Source: Bin5 sp965218625 | Lineage (GTDB): Bacteria; Chloroflexota; Anaerolineae; Caldilineales; Caldilineaceae | DNA: 64,000 bases | Reading direction: 5' to 3' | Assembly: GCA_965218625.1 (NCBI GenBank) | Contig: CBDCLG010000012.1 | Coordinates: 428,577 to 492,576, forward strand | Shown: one piece after another, positions 44,465 to 53,336 of the stretch | Numbering within the stretch: the stretch's first letter is position 1 | Layout: the number at the start of each line of letters is the position of its first letter | Notes under the pieces: model-generated | Told to the model about the DNA's origin: nothing | Seen by the model: only the letters and a program-made list of their open reading frames with translations | Database searches by the model: none | Translations under genes and position numbers: made by a program

Positions 44465-45211
44465 GCGCGACTGGCCGGCCGGCTTGGTCAGAACTGTGAG
44501 CATGTAGAGTTTGAGACGGTTGAGGCGCGGCGCGTCAGAGATTTTTTCGAAGACAAGCGCGCAGTAAAAGAGAAAGGGAGAAAAGGCCAGATAGAAAGGG
44601 TTGCCGACGTAGACTGTGGCTTTCGGGCGGAGTCCCGTGCTTTGGCAAAGACCCTCAATTCGGGCGGCGGTATTGGCGCGATAGTAGGTGGAAAAGGACT
44701 CGTGAGCAGGCCGCTGCAGCAGGCGCGCAATCAGTCCGCTCTGGCTCGGCCCACTCAGCAGACGACTCAGCAGGGGAACGTAGTTGTGGGCATTGGTGGT
44801 AAAGAGTACACAGCTTCCCCCAGGCCGCAAAATGCGGGCGATTTGGGCAAAAACAGGCCCGGGGCGCTCGAAATGTTCCACAGCCCACTGGCTGACGATA
44901 AGGTCGAAGGAGTTATCTGCGAAGGGAAGTGCCTCCCCGTCGGCCAGGATAACGTCGTTGAGCGCATGGTTCTGCTGCAGATCGGGGAGACTGAGGTCCA
45001 CGCCAACGGAGCGCCCGGCCCGTTGTATCGGCTCGGCGGCAAGGCTTGAGCGTCCGCAACCCAGGTCGAGGAGCAGTGCCTCCGGGGTGACCAGGTCGGA
45101 GACGATGTCCCGAAACCGCTCGCCCGCATTGCGGAATCCGGGATACCAATGTGCAAAGATCTGCTGGCAACGGCGGTATTGGCTGGTTGAGGTAAAGTCG
45201 TCCACGGCCAT
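44429..45211 (-). CDS. Class I SAM-dependent methyltransferase
   Basis: A 260-residue protein. The ATG at 45211 (MAVDDFTSTSQYRR) follows GGAGATA; an in-frame TTG at 45229 is the alternative. SAM-binding motif I LLDLGCGRSSLA is followed by motif II-like VGVDLSLPDL, ILADGEALPFADNSFDLIVSQWAVEHFERP and LRPGGSCVLFTTN, i.e. UbiE/Methyltransf_11 type. The substrate is unknown. It is divergent from the glycosyltransferase-like gene at 45365, which may suggest work on a lipid or glycan. Confidence 0.88.
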   Translation of the reverse strand: MAVDDFTSTSQYRRCQQIFAHWYPGFRNAGERFRDIVSDLVTPEALLLDLGCGRSSLAAEPIQRAGRSVGVDLSLPDLQQNHALNDVILADGEALPFADNSFDLIVSQWAVEHFERPGPVFAQIARILRPGGSCVLFTTNAHNYVPLLSRLLSGPSQSGLIARLLQRPAHESFSTYYRANTAARIEGLCQSTGLRPKATVYVGNPFYLAFSPFLFYCALVFEKISDAPRLNRLKLYMLTVLTKPAGQSRSRRDFVPGVHP

Positions 45212-45273
45212 TATCTCCGGGCGGCCCAAGCTCGATAGAGCAAAGGCATGCCCATTAGTTTAGCCCCGTTGTT

Positions 45274-45302
45274 TTGAACGCCCAATTGCCCTGAAGTAAA
45301 AT
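45274..45302 (+). promoter_or_regulatory. Promoter for the GT39-like gene
   Basis: TTGAAC, a 17-base spacer, TAAAAT, about 63 bases upstream of the GTG at 45365, in the divergent gap with the methyltransferase gene. Confidence 0.5.
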
Positions 45303-45364
45303 GTTCACGCTGCGCGACCGTCGAGGGAATTCCGGCGCGCAAAACGAACCTTGGCGACGATAAA

Positions 45365-46891
45365 GTGCGTCTGGCATCACACTCCACGGCAACAGTCCAA
45401 CCGCTTGTTGCCCCGCTCCGCAACTTCGACCTTCTGTCCAAACTCATTGGCGTGAGGTTTGGCTATCGATCGTCGGTAGCTATCCTGCTAATGCTGGGAT
45501 TCGGGCTGCGGCTTGTCATGCTGGACCGCTTTCGCTTTCACCAGGATGAAGCGCTCTACAGCTATTGGGCACTGCATTTTCTGTACGAGGATCCCCAGTT
45601 CCTTACGCAGTGGATCGACAAGCCCCCTCTTTTCGTCTGGCTGCTCGGCTACTGCTTCAAGCTGTTTGGCGCGTCCGAGGCGAGTGCACGGCTGCTGAAT
45701 GTTGGCATCAGTACACTCACCGTTCCCGTAGTCGCTGCAATCGCCCGCAAGGAGTGGACGTCGGGCGCGGGCATTATAGCAGCAGCGGCCTATGCGCTGA
45801 GTCCGTTTGCCATCAGCTACAGCCCGACGGCTTTCACCGATCCTTTGTTTGTCCTGGGCGGCGTGCTCTCCATATATACTGGACAGAGAGGACGCCCGTT
45901 TTGGGCCGGCTTATGCCTGGGCGGCGCAATCATGGCCAAGCAGCAGGGTGTCTTCTTCATTCCGTTGACGCTGGCCTTCATTTTGGCGGGTTCTATTGGC
46001 GCCAGGACAGCCATCCGCGATATTCTGCGGAGTTGCAGCGGGCTGGCGCTGGCGATTGTGCCCGTCTTGTACTGGGACAGTCTTCGCTGGGCGGTTGCGC
46101 CGTCGCCCTGGGACCTGGGCGTTCGCAACTACGGAGCGATGGAGATCGCCGCGCCGTCGCTATGGCCTGCACGCGGCGCGCGCATTGCCGAACTGCTCTG
46201 GTATCTGACGGCCAATCCTGTCGTGTGGGTCGCGCTGGCCGTCGCACTCGCGGTTGCGCTCCTGCGGACTCGGCTGGCGCGGCGTATCGTGCGGGAACGA
46301 CGCGGGATTGTTGCTGTCCTGATATGCGGATGGCTCGCCGCGTTCTTAGGATTCCACATGGTGACCAGCTTGCCGCTCTGGGATCGTTACCTTTTGGCGG
46401 TGGCGCCCTTCTTCGCCGTTTTGACGGGATGGATTGGAGCCAGAATTCTTGCGAACGGTTCCGTACTTTTGAATCGGGTCGTCATTGGTCTGTGGATTGT
46501 TCTCTTGCTGCCCGGCGCGGCGCAGGCTGCGCGGGGCGACTTGCCCATTGGCGGCGATCATGGCGCGTACGACGGCCTGCAAGAGGCGGTCGTCTGGCTG
46601 GACAGGCCTGGCCACGAGGGGGCGGTACTGTATCACCAGGCGTTGAACTGGCATTTGCGGTTTTATCTATACGATAGTCCGACTGACTACCGCGTGCGCT
46701 GGTTCGCAAGCCCTGTCTCGCTGGCGGATGACGCTGCCAAAATGGGCCAGCGGCCAAAGTTCGTCATCGTTCCGACATGGCTGCCGCTACGGGAAGGGTA
46801 CCCGCATCTGACCGCGCGTGGTGTGGAGCTGATTCAGAGATACAGAGTCGAACAGTTCACGATCTACGAACTCTTGTTATACAACCGTTGA
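45365..46891 (+). CDS. GT39-like (ArnT/PMT-type) membrane glycosyltransferase
   Basis: A 508-residue integral membrane protein from GTG 45365. It has about ten hydrophobic segments. After the first comes the GT-C signature loop HQDEALYSYWAL, with the catalytic-type Asp-Glu pair. A second loop IDKPPLFVWLLGY matches the DKPP motif of ArnT-like transferases. Such enzymes move sugars from polyprenyl-phosphate donors onto lipids or proteins outside the membrane. The C-terminal 100 residues form an extracytoplasmic domain. Acceptor unknown. Confidence 0.85.
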   Translation: MRLASHSTATVQPLVAPLRNFDLLSKLIGVRFGYRSSVAILLMLGFGLRLVMLDRFRFHQDEALYSYWALHFLYEDPQFLTQWIDKPPLFVWLLGYCFKLFGASEASARLLNVGISTLTVPVVAAIARKEWTSGAGIIAAAAYALSPFAISYSPTAFTDPLFVLGGVLSIYTGQRGRPFWAGLCLGGAIMAKQQGVFFIPLTLAFILAGSIGARTAIRDILRSCSGLALAIVPVLYWDSLRWAVAPSPWDLGVRNYGAMEIAAPSLWPARGARIAELLWYLTANPVVWVALAVALAVALLRTRLARRIVRERRGIVAVLICGWLAAFLGFHMVTSLPLWDRYLLAVAPFFAVLTGWIGARILANGSVLLNRVVIGLWIVLLLPGAAQAARGDLPIGGDHGAYDGLQEAVVWLDRPGHEGAVLYHQALNWHLRFYLYDSPTDYRVRWFASPVSLADDAAKMGQRPKFVIVPTWLPLREGYPHLTARGVELIQRYRVEQFTIYELLLYNR

Positions 46892-46964
46892 AAAGCGGTC
46901 CGAGTCCTAATCCGGGCGCCCTGATCTTACGATTGGGGTGGCGAGCTTCAGGAGAAAAAATACT

Positions 46965-47954
46965 ATGCAAGGCGGCGGAAAACCTACAGATTCAGGGGTC
47001 CTTTCGAGGGCGCAGGGTTGCCTGCTCGGTCAGTTGATCGGGGATTCTCTCGGCAGTCTGGTGGAGTTCAGGCAACTCTCGGAGATTCACAGGATGTATC
47101 CCGATGGCGTGCGAGATATGGCCGACGGGGGCACATGGAACACGCTCGCCGGGCAGCCGACAGACGACTCCGAGATGGCCCTGATTCTGGCGCGGTCTTT
47201 GGTTGCCCAGGGCAAATTTGACCCGGCGGAGGTGAAGAAGGGGTATCGCTACTGGCTGGACTCCGGCCCGTTCGATGTCGGCAACACGATAAGCAGCGGC
47301 CTTTCCGGGTGGCACAGTCAAGGCAGCCAGGCGAACGGCGCCATGATGCGGATCAGCCCGCTGGGAATCTTCGGCGTAAACTACACGCTGGAGGAGGTGG
47401 CTGAGTGGGCGAGGCAGGACGCGGCGATTACACATATTCACCCGGTCTGCCTGGAGGCCAACGCGCTGTTTGCGATGGCAATCACTCACGCTGTGGGCAC
47501 GGGCTGCAGCGCGGGTGAACTTTATTCGCAGGTTGTAAGGTGGGCGCAGGAGATGGACGCGCGCGCAAGTCTGAAGGAGACGATCGCGGGCGCGGCCGAC
47601 TCACCGCCCGACGACTTTGTTGACAAAATGGGATGGGTCCTGATCGCGTTCCGCAACGCGCTCTGGCAGCTGCTACATGCCGAAAATGTGGAAGAAGGCA
47701 TCTTGGATACCGTCATGCGCGGTGGCGACACGGATACAAATGCGGCCATCTGCGGAGCGCTGCTGGGTGCAGTTTACGGGCGTGAGGCCGTCCCCGCGCG
47801 GTGGATAGATACGATACGGAACTGCAGGCCACGGGCGGGAGACCCGCGGGTGCGTAGGCCTCGCCCGGAGTGTTTCTGGCCCGCGGACGCTTTAGAGTTA
47901 GCGGAGCAGCTGATCGGTTACGGGGGGGCTGACGGCAAAGCAGATGCCGGTTGA
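46965..47954 (+). CDS. ADP-ribosylglycohydrolase family protein
   Basis: A 329-residue DraG-like hydrolase. The ATG at 46965 has GGAG ten bases upstream; an earlier start at 46938 adds nine unconvincing residues. Metal-binding motifs are PTDDSEMAL near the N-terminus and GGDTDTNAAICGALLGA near the C-terminus, both complete for two magnesium ions. Some members remove ADP-ribose from proteins, and others hydrolyse N-ribosyl compounds. With the DUF1907 and enolase-family genes that follow at 22- and 17-base gaps, a role in small-molecule catabolism is more likely (inference). Confidence 0.9.
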   Translation: MQGGGKPTDSGVLSRAQGCLLGQLIGDSLGSLVEFRQLSEIHRMYPDGVRDMADGGTWNTLAGQPTDDSEMALILARSLVAQGKFDPAEVKKGYRYWLDSGPFDVGNTISSGLSGWHSQGSQANGAMMRISPLGIFGVNYTLEEVAEWARQDAAITHIHPVCLEANALFAMAITHAVGTGCSAGELYSQVVRWAQEMDARASLKETIAGAADSPPDDFVDKMGWVLIAFRNALWQLLHAENVEEGILDTVMRGGDTDTNAAICGALLGAVYGREAVPARWIDTIRNCRPRAGDPRVRRPRPECFWPADALELAEQLIGYGGADGKADAG

Positions 47955-47976
47955 AGTGCAAAAACGGAGGTAAGAG

Positions 47977-48960
47977 ATGGAAGATATGAAGCGGGCGGAC
48001 CTCTGGGCGCCCGATCTGCAGGAGCTGGCGCCCTTTGTGCTGCGGGGGTTAGAGGCCAACTTCGCGCACGTGGAAGTTGAAGTAGCCGATTGCCCGGACT
48101 TACGTGCGTTGGGCTGCGCCGGCGAGGGAATCTGCGGCTCCACGGTGCTGCTGGAGGTAGGAGGCGAGCCGTACGCGCACAACCCGAAGTACCGGCACGT
48201 CACCTTTGACATGGCGCAGATGGCAGGAGATTGCGGCCAGGCCGAAGCGTGCATCATCGGCGCAGGCATGGCCTATACGGGCGTGTTGAACGGTCATTGC
48301 GGTGAGCTGATCGCGACAATGCAGGCGGGGCAGGTCAACCGATCTAAAGTTGCGCGTGTAGGAGAACAGAAGGAGTGCATCGTCGAGCCATACAGGTCTA
48401 CCAGGCATAGCGGTCTCTCAAATCTCTTTCTGTCGGAAGGAAAGCCGGGAAAGGTGCTGAAAGTCAGGGTGGAAAAGAGGACCGGCAGCGAAGCCTCCTT
48501 CACGCAGGCGCTGAGGAAAAGTCTGCTGGCGCATCCGCAGGTCGGCACAGAAAGTGCGGCCGGGTTGACACGGCAACTTGGCCTGGGCGGCGTCTTCGTC
48601 GTCGAGGCGGGCCAGGTCCGCTCGCATATCATGCCGGATTACGAGTGCATTGCGCATCGCTATTACGACACGCAGCGGGAGGAAGTTATCGCCGACTTTC
48701 TACAGTTTTATGAACACATGGGGCCTGAGCTGTTGTGTCTCTCGGTATTCTGGACCGGCGACCCCAGCGGCGGACGGATGCACCTGCGGCCAACGGGCGA
48801 GCATACGCACTTTTTCCATTTGGACGGGCGCAGCGAGGCAGGGCACTACCACTACGACGTAAGCCCTGAAACGGTCCGCTACACCGGCTACTTCAATACG
48901 GCCGCTGAACTGGTGCGAATCGGTGACATCTATGCGGAACTCGACGGACCAAGACCGTAG
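47977..48960 (+). CDS. DUF1907 protein, C11orf54/PTD012 ester-hydrolase family
   Basis: A 327-residue homologue of the human protein PTD012 (C11orf54), rare in most bacteria. The zinc-site region is EHTHFFHLDGRSEAGHYHYDVSPE at about residues 277-300, with the His set of the family. The N-terminal part has GLEANFAHVEVEVADCPDL and GICGSTVLLEVGGEP. The human protein has reported esterase activity, but its natural substrate is unknown. It is located between an ADP-ribosylglycohydrolase and an enolase-family enzyme in an evident operon. Confidence 0.85.
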   Translation: MEDMKRADLWAPDLQELAPFVLRGLEANFAHVEVEVADCPDLRALGCAGEGICGSTVLLEVGGEPYAHNPKYRHVTFDMAQMAGDCGQAEACIIGAGMAYTGVLNGHCGELIATMQAGQVNRSKVARVGEQKECIVEPYRSTRHSGLSNLFLSEGKPGKVLKVRVEKRTGSEASFTQALRKSLLAHPQVGTESAAGLTRQLGLGGVFVVEAGQVRSHIMPDYECIAHRYYDTQREEVIADFLQFYEHMGPELLCLSVFWTGDPSGGRMHLRPTGEHTHFFHLDGRSEAGHYHYDVSPETVRYTGYFNTAAELVRIGDIYAELDGPRP

Positions 48961-48977
48961 ACGAACAAGGAGTTGAG

Positions 48978-50090
48978 ATGATAATCCAGGAGATCAGCGC
49001 GGTCGGACTGCGGGGTGCGACGCCGGAGGGCGGTTGGAGCGAGGAACTGAAGGAGGAGGACTGCATTCACACGCTTGTCTTTGTCGATACGGATGAAGGC
49101 GTTAGGGGTTGCGGTTCGGTTTTCACCAACGATGGGCTTGTACTGGCTGCGCTGGAGGTGCTGCGGCCCCTGGTCATCGGCCAGACCGCGATCGAGCCGG
49201 AGCGGGTAAGCGAGCGGTTGCACCAGAATACGTTCTGGATGGGGCGCGGGGGCAGCATTACACACACAATCAGCGGCATCGACATCGCCCTGTGGGACAT
49301 ACTGGGCAAGGTGACCGGCCAGCCGGTTGGGCGGCTGTTGGGCGGGCGTTACCGCGAGCGGGTGCGGCCTTACGCTTCGCTGCTTATGGACCAGCCGGCG
49401 CCGCTACGGGACGAGTTGCAACGATGGAAAGAGCAGGGCTTTCGCGCATTCAAGATGGGCTGGGGGCCCTTTGGCCGCGTGAGCGATCAGCTGGACGAGG
49501 AGATTGTAGCGACGGCGCGAGACGTTGTGGGCGATGACAACCAGCTGATGGTCGACGCGGGCGGCAGCGACGCGCACTGGCAGGGTCGCTATACATGGGC
49601 GCTGCGATGCGCGCAGATGCTGGCCGATTACGGCGTCGACTGGTTCGAAGAGCCGCTACGCCCGGACGATCTGCAAGAGTTCATCCACCTGCGGCGCAAC
49701 ACGACAGTTCCGATCACAGGCGGCGAAACCCTGACCCGGCGCCAGTCGTTCCTGCCGTTCCTGCAACGGGGCGCATTCGATATCGTGCAGCCGGATGTGG
49801 CCAAAGTGGGCGGCATCAGCGAGGAAAGGCGCATCGGCTGGATGGCACAGGAGTTTGGCGTACGCCTGATTCCGCACGGTTGGAACACTGCGCTGGGGCT
49901 GGCGGCCGATCTGCAACTGGCCTCGGCTCTTGCTGATACCGACCTGGTGGAGTACAAGACCGGCTCGCCCTACATTGATGAGATTGTGCAGGGAGGATGG
50001 CAACTGGACGCGGACGGAATGCTGTCGATACCGGATCGGCCGGGGCTGGGGATCGAGCTGGACATGGATGCGGTGGCGCGTTACACGTAG
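48978..50090 (+). CDS. Mandelate racemase/enolase-superfamily dehydratase
   Basis: A 370-residue enzyme. Active-site positions: Lys159 in FKMGWGPFG, metal ligands Asp193 (MVDAGG), Glu224 (FEEPL) and Glu250 (TGGE), Asp273 (QPDVAKVGG) and His300 (LIPHGWN). The KMGWG loop differs from the KFR loop of the enzyme at 41202 and the KLH loop at about 20.8 kb, so the three paralogues probably differ in substrate. It is third in the operon after the ADP-ribosylglycohydrolase and DUF1907 genes. Confidence 0.9.
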   Translation: MIIQEISAVGLRGATPEGGWSEELKEEDCIHTLVFVDTDEGVRGCGSVFTNDGLVLAALEVLRPLVIGQTAIEPERVSERLHQNTFWMGRGGSITHTISGIDIALWDILGKVTGQPVGRLLGGRYRERVRPYASLLMDQPAPLRDELQRWKEQGFRAFKMGWGPFGRVSDQLDEEIVATARDVVGDDNQLMVDAGGSDAHWQGRYTWALRCAQMLADYGVDWFEEPLRPDDLQEFIHLRRNTTVPITGGETLTRRQSFLPFLQRGAFDIVQPDVAKVGGISEERRIGWMAQEFGVRLIPHGWNTALGLAADLQLASALADTDLVEYKTGSPYIDEIVQGGWQLDADGMLSIPDRPGLGIELDMDAVARYT

Positions 50091-50134
50091 AGAGGAGCGC
50101 GGCTGGATCTGGGCTAACTGCGGCTGGCGGGCGA

Positions 50135-51442
50135 TCAGGCGGCGAGGCGCGTGCGCCAGAGGCGCAGCTGCTCTTTGCCCAGGAGTAGCCACCAGATGGT
50201 AACGGTCTCGGCGCTGAATCCGGCCAGGAGTGCGGCTACGCCGCGGGCCGCGCCCTGTATGCCGAACAGCGGCAGGATCAGCAGGGCCGCGAGAACGGCG
50301 CCGGAGCGCATGGGCGCGGTGACTGCCATCGGCCTTGTGCGCCTTTCGACAAAGGCGATGCTGTGAAAATAGGAACGGTGCAGCACCACCAGCGGGAAAA
50401 ACGAAAAGATTTGCAATGGCGTACGGCTGAGTTCGGCGAGCGCGGGCTTCAGGCCGATCAGTTGCTCCAGTATCACCGTTCGCAGCGGCGTCCAAAAGAG
50501 CAGGATGCAAATGGCGAAGGCGACGAGCCCGCACGCGTAAGCGTAGCGCAAAAAGGGACGGTAGGCGCGCACTTCCTGATAGAAAGGCGGCATGAGCGCG
50601 CGCATTTCGTTTAGCCAGCGGTAGGGCCACTGACCGAGGGTGTAGGCGACGGTCAGCACTGCCATCGCCTCGGCGCCGTGCAGGCCGCGCACGACGAACA
50701 GGTTGATGAGCGGGCGGCTGAATTCCTGCATGAAGTTCATGAGCGCCAACGGCCAAGTGAATCGAAGGATCGCCATGTAGGATATTGGCGCGCGGTCCAG
50801 GCTGTCAGGCAGGTCGTGCACAAAAAAACGCCCCAGGTACCAGACGATGACGGCGCACTCGGTCACCATTGTGGCGAAAAGAACAAGGATCGGCAGCCAG
50901 ATCGGATAGGCCCGGACGGCTTCGACCTGGAGTAGCACTAGAACGGTTACGAAGCCGGCGGCAACGCTTAAGGCCGAAGCAACGGTGACGTGGCCTGTAC
51001 GTTTGCCGCGTGTCAAAACACCCACACCGAGCTGTGTGATGCCCCGCAACAGCGGCATGGGCAGCATCCAAACCATGATGGTCCGCACGGTTTGACCGGT
51101 GTCGGCGTCGAGGCTGTGCAGGCCCTCAAGCAGGCGGAGGCTCAAGACCGTGCCGCCGAACAGCCACTGAACGGCCATCATCAGCAGGGCCAGCGCACCG
51201 ACATAGTGCAGGCACTGCCAGAAGTCCCGCTTATCTTCAACGAGTACCAGCCCGGCGTAACGTAACTGCGCCAGCGGGCTGGAGAGCACCGACACAAGTC
51301 CCCAGGCCAATCCGAAGGCGGCCAGAATGCGGGTGGCATCCGGCATGCGGGCCATGCCGGCGTTGATGATCTGCGCGCCAAATTCAATTATGAGAATTGT
51401 CAGAACCAGAGGCAGGAGGAAACGTGTAAAGCGCAGGTACAT
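50135..51442 (-). CDS. MATE/MOP-like multidrug or lipid-flippase membrane protein
   Basis: About 435 residues with roughly twelve transmembrane helices starting MYLRFTRFLLPLVLTILIIEFG. A GTG 14 codons earlier (51484) is an alternative start; neither has a clear ribosome binding site. Repeated patterns such as LPMPLLRGITQLGVGVLTRG and the two-fold layout fit the MATE/MOP superfamily. It is not close enough to NorM or MurJ to name. Antiparallel to and divergent from the GH13 gene. Confidence 0.7.
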   Translation of the reverse strand: MYLRFTRFLLPLVLTILIIEFGAQIINAGMARMPDATRILAAFGLAWGLVSVLSSPLAQLRYAGLVLVEDKRDFWQCLHYVGALALLMMAVQWLFGGTVLSLRLLEGLHSLDADTGQTVRTIMVWMLPMPLLRGITQLGVGVLTRGKRTGHVTVASALSVAAGFVTVLVLLQVEAVRAYPIWLPILVLFATMVTECAVIVWYLGRFFVHDLPDSLDRAPISYMAILRFTWPLALMNFMQEFSRPLINLFVVRGLHGAEAMAVLTVAYTLGQWPYRWLNEMRALMPPFYQEVRAYRPFLRYAYACGLVAFAICILLFWTPLRTVILEQLIGLKPALAELSRTPLQIFSFFPLVVLHRSYFHSIAFVERRTRPMAVTAPMRSGAVLAALLILPLFGIQGAARGVAALLAGFSAETVTIWWLLLGKEQLRLWRTRLAA

Positions 51443-51645
51443 GAAATGCAGGAGTAGTCTGGGATAAGGGCAAACGCGCGGCACCAGGGATTATCACATA
51501 GTGGCGGACTGCGCGCCAATGGCTGACGCCAGGAAAGGCGGGACGCTTGTTGTGACGCGCTGCCCTGCGGAGGGGCATTGACAACGGACAGTGCGTATGC
51601 AACAATCGAAACGAGGATACTGGACAACGCTTTGCCGGGGTAGCG

Positions 51646-53316
51646 ATGGGCGTTACGACACCGGACTGGGTGAAGCACTCGGTCTTCTATCAGATTTTTC
51701 CCGACCGCTTCAGCCGCAGCCCGCGCTTGCAGCATCCGCCGGGCATCCGCTTTCAGCCTTGGGGGACGCCGCCAACCGCGCGTGGCTTTCAGGGCGGCGA
51801 TCTGCTGGGGGTTGTTGACCGCCTGGACTACCTGCAAGATCTGGGTGTTACCGCGCTCTACCTGAATCCGATCTTCAGCTCCGCTTCCAATCATCGTTAC
51901 CATACATATGACTACTTTCAGGTAGATCCGCTGCTCGGCGGCGAGGCGGCGTTTCGCGAGTTGCTGGATGAGGCGCACGCGCGTGACATGCGGGTAATGA
52001 TCGACGGCGTTTTCAACCATACCGGCCGCGGCTTTTGGGCGTTCCATCACATCCTGGAAACTGGCAAGAATTCGCCCTATTTGGACTGGTTCCGCGTACG
52101 GGACTGGCCGCTGCGCCCATACCAATACAGCGAAGAAAACCCGCACAACTATGCCGCTTGGTGGGAGTTGCCTGCGTTGCCGAAACTGAACGTCGCCAAC
52201 GCGGGGGTGCGCCAGCATCTGCTGGAGGCGGCGCGCCATTGGATCGAGTACGGGGCGGACGGTTGGCGGCTGGACGTGCCGGAGGAGATAAACGACCCGC
52301 CTTTTTGGCAGGAGTTTCGCCGCGTGGTGAAAGAGGTGAATCCCGATGCCTACACGGTGGGGGAGATCTGGCATGAGGCGGAGGAGTGGCTGCGGGGAGA
52401 TCGGTTCGACGCGGTGATGAACTACGTCTTCAGCCGTGCGGCCTACGGCTATTTCGGTGCGCAGACGTTGCGCCGCGACTACCGGCCTGGCGGATATGCG
52501 ATCGACAGACTTGATACGCCGTCCTTTGCGGCGGCGATTGAAACGATGCTGGACCGCTACGATTGGGAGGTCGTAACCGCCCAACTCAACCTGTTGACGA
52601 GCCACGATACCGCTCGCAGCCTGTGGACCCTGAACGGCGATGCGAGCGGCGTCCGCCTGTGTGTCCTGCTGCAGATGACTTTGCCGGGCGCGCCGTGCAT
52701 CTACTACGGAGAGGAGATCGGCATGAGCGGCGGTCCAGACCCTGGCTGCCGCGGAGCATTCCCGTGGGAAGCGCGAACGCGCTCAAACAGGCGGATGAAC
52801 AGGTCGCCCGACCCGTTGAGAGAGGCGGGACTGCTCGACACGCAGCCTTGGGACGGCGACCTGTTGGACTTTCACCGGCGGGCCATTGATCTCAGGCACA
52901 GCTACGCGGCGCTGCGCACGGGCGCATACAAAACGCTGCTGGCCACGGGCGAGGTCTTCGCTTTCAGTCGTTCATTCAGTAGAGGCCGGCAGCCTCCTCT
53001 AACTCAATCCAAAGTAGCTGATGTTAACAAGAACAGGCTGATCGTGCTGTTCAACCGCGCCGAATCGATTGCGCGAGTGGCCGTACCCCTGGAGCCGGGC
53101 ACTCGAGTCTTCGGCGACAACGTGAAGCCGGGTTGCAGGCATGATGGCGCCGAAGGAAGCCTTGAATCCCGGCAAATCTTTCGCGTTATATGGCCGCCGG
53201 AGGCGTCCGGACAGATGCACGGCGCGCAGAATGGGACACTTTGTGAGCTGAAAGTACCCGCGAGGCAGGCGCTGATCCTGGAGGAGTCGGACTCGGCAGA
53301 AAGAGCCCAAGATTGA
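51646..53316 (+). CDS. GH13 alpha-glycosidase (neopullulanase/maltogenic amylase-like)
   Basis: A 556-residue glycoside hydrolase. The catalytic residues are nucleophile Asp210 (GWRLDVPEE), acid/base Glu240 (VGEIWHEA) and Asp321 (TSHDTAR). GVFNHTG and ALYLNPIFSSASNHRYHTYDY are the other conserved regions. It lacks the N-terminal CBM34-type domain of many neopullulanases, starting directly at VKHSVFYQIFPDRFSR, and has no signal peptide, so it should act on maltodextrins or glycogen in the cytoplasm. It is followed by a lipid kinase gene. Confidence 0.92.
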   Translation: MGVTTPDWVKHSVFYQIFPDRFSRSPRLQHPPGIRFQPWGTPPTARGFQGGDLLGVVDRLDYLQDLGVTALYLNPIFSSASNHRYHTYDYFQVDPLLGGEAAFRELLDEAHARDMRVMIDGVFNHTGRGFWAFHHILETGKNSPYLDWFRVRDWPLRPYQYSEENPHNYAAWWELPALPKLNVANAGVRQHLLEAARHWIEYGADGWRLDVPEEINDPPFWQEFRRVVKEVNPDAYTVGEIWHEAEEWLRGDRFDAVMNYVFSRAAYGYFGAQTLRRDYRPGGYAIDRLDTPSFAAAIETMLDRYDWEVVTAQLNLLTSHDTARSLWTLNGDASGVRLCVLLQMTLPGAPCIYYGEEIGMSGGPDPGCRGAFPWEARTRSNRRMNRSPDPLREAGLLDTQPWDGDLLDFHRRAIDLRHSYAALRTGAYKTLLATGEVFAFSRSFSRGRQPPLTQSKVADVNKNRLIVLFNRAESIARVAVPLEPGTRVFGDNVKPGCRHDGAEGSLESRQIFRVIWPPEASGQMHGAQNGTLCELKVPARQALILEESDSAERAQD

Positions 53317-53336
53317 AGGGGGGACGCTGCGAAGCC

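Noticed and set aside
51578..51606. TTGACA-N17-AACAAT as a promoter for the GH13 gene
   Set aside because: The -35 is perfect but the -10 is poor; kept only as a weak possibility and not listed.
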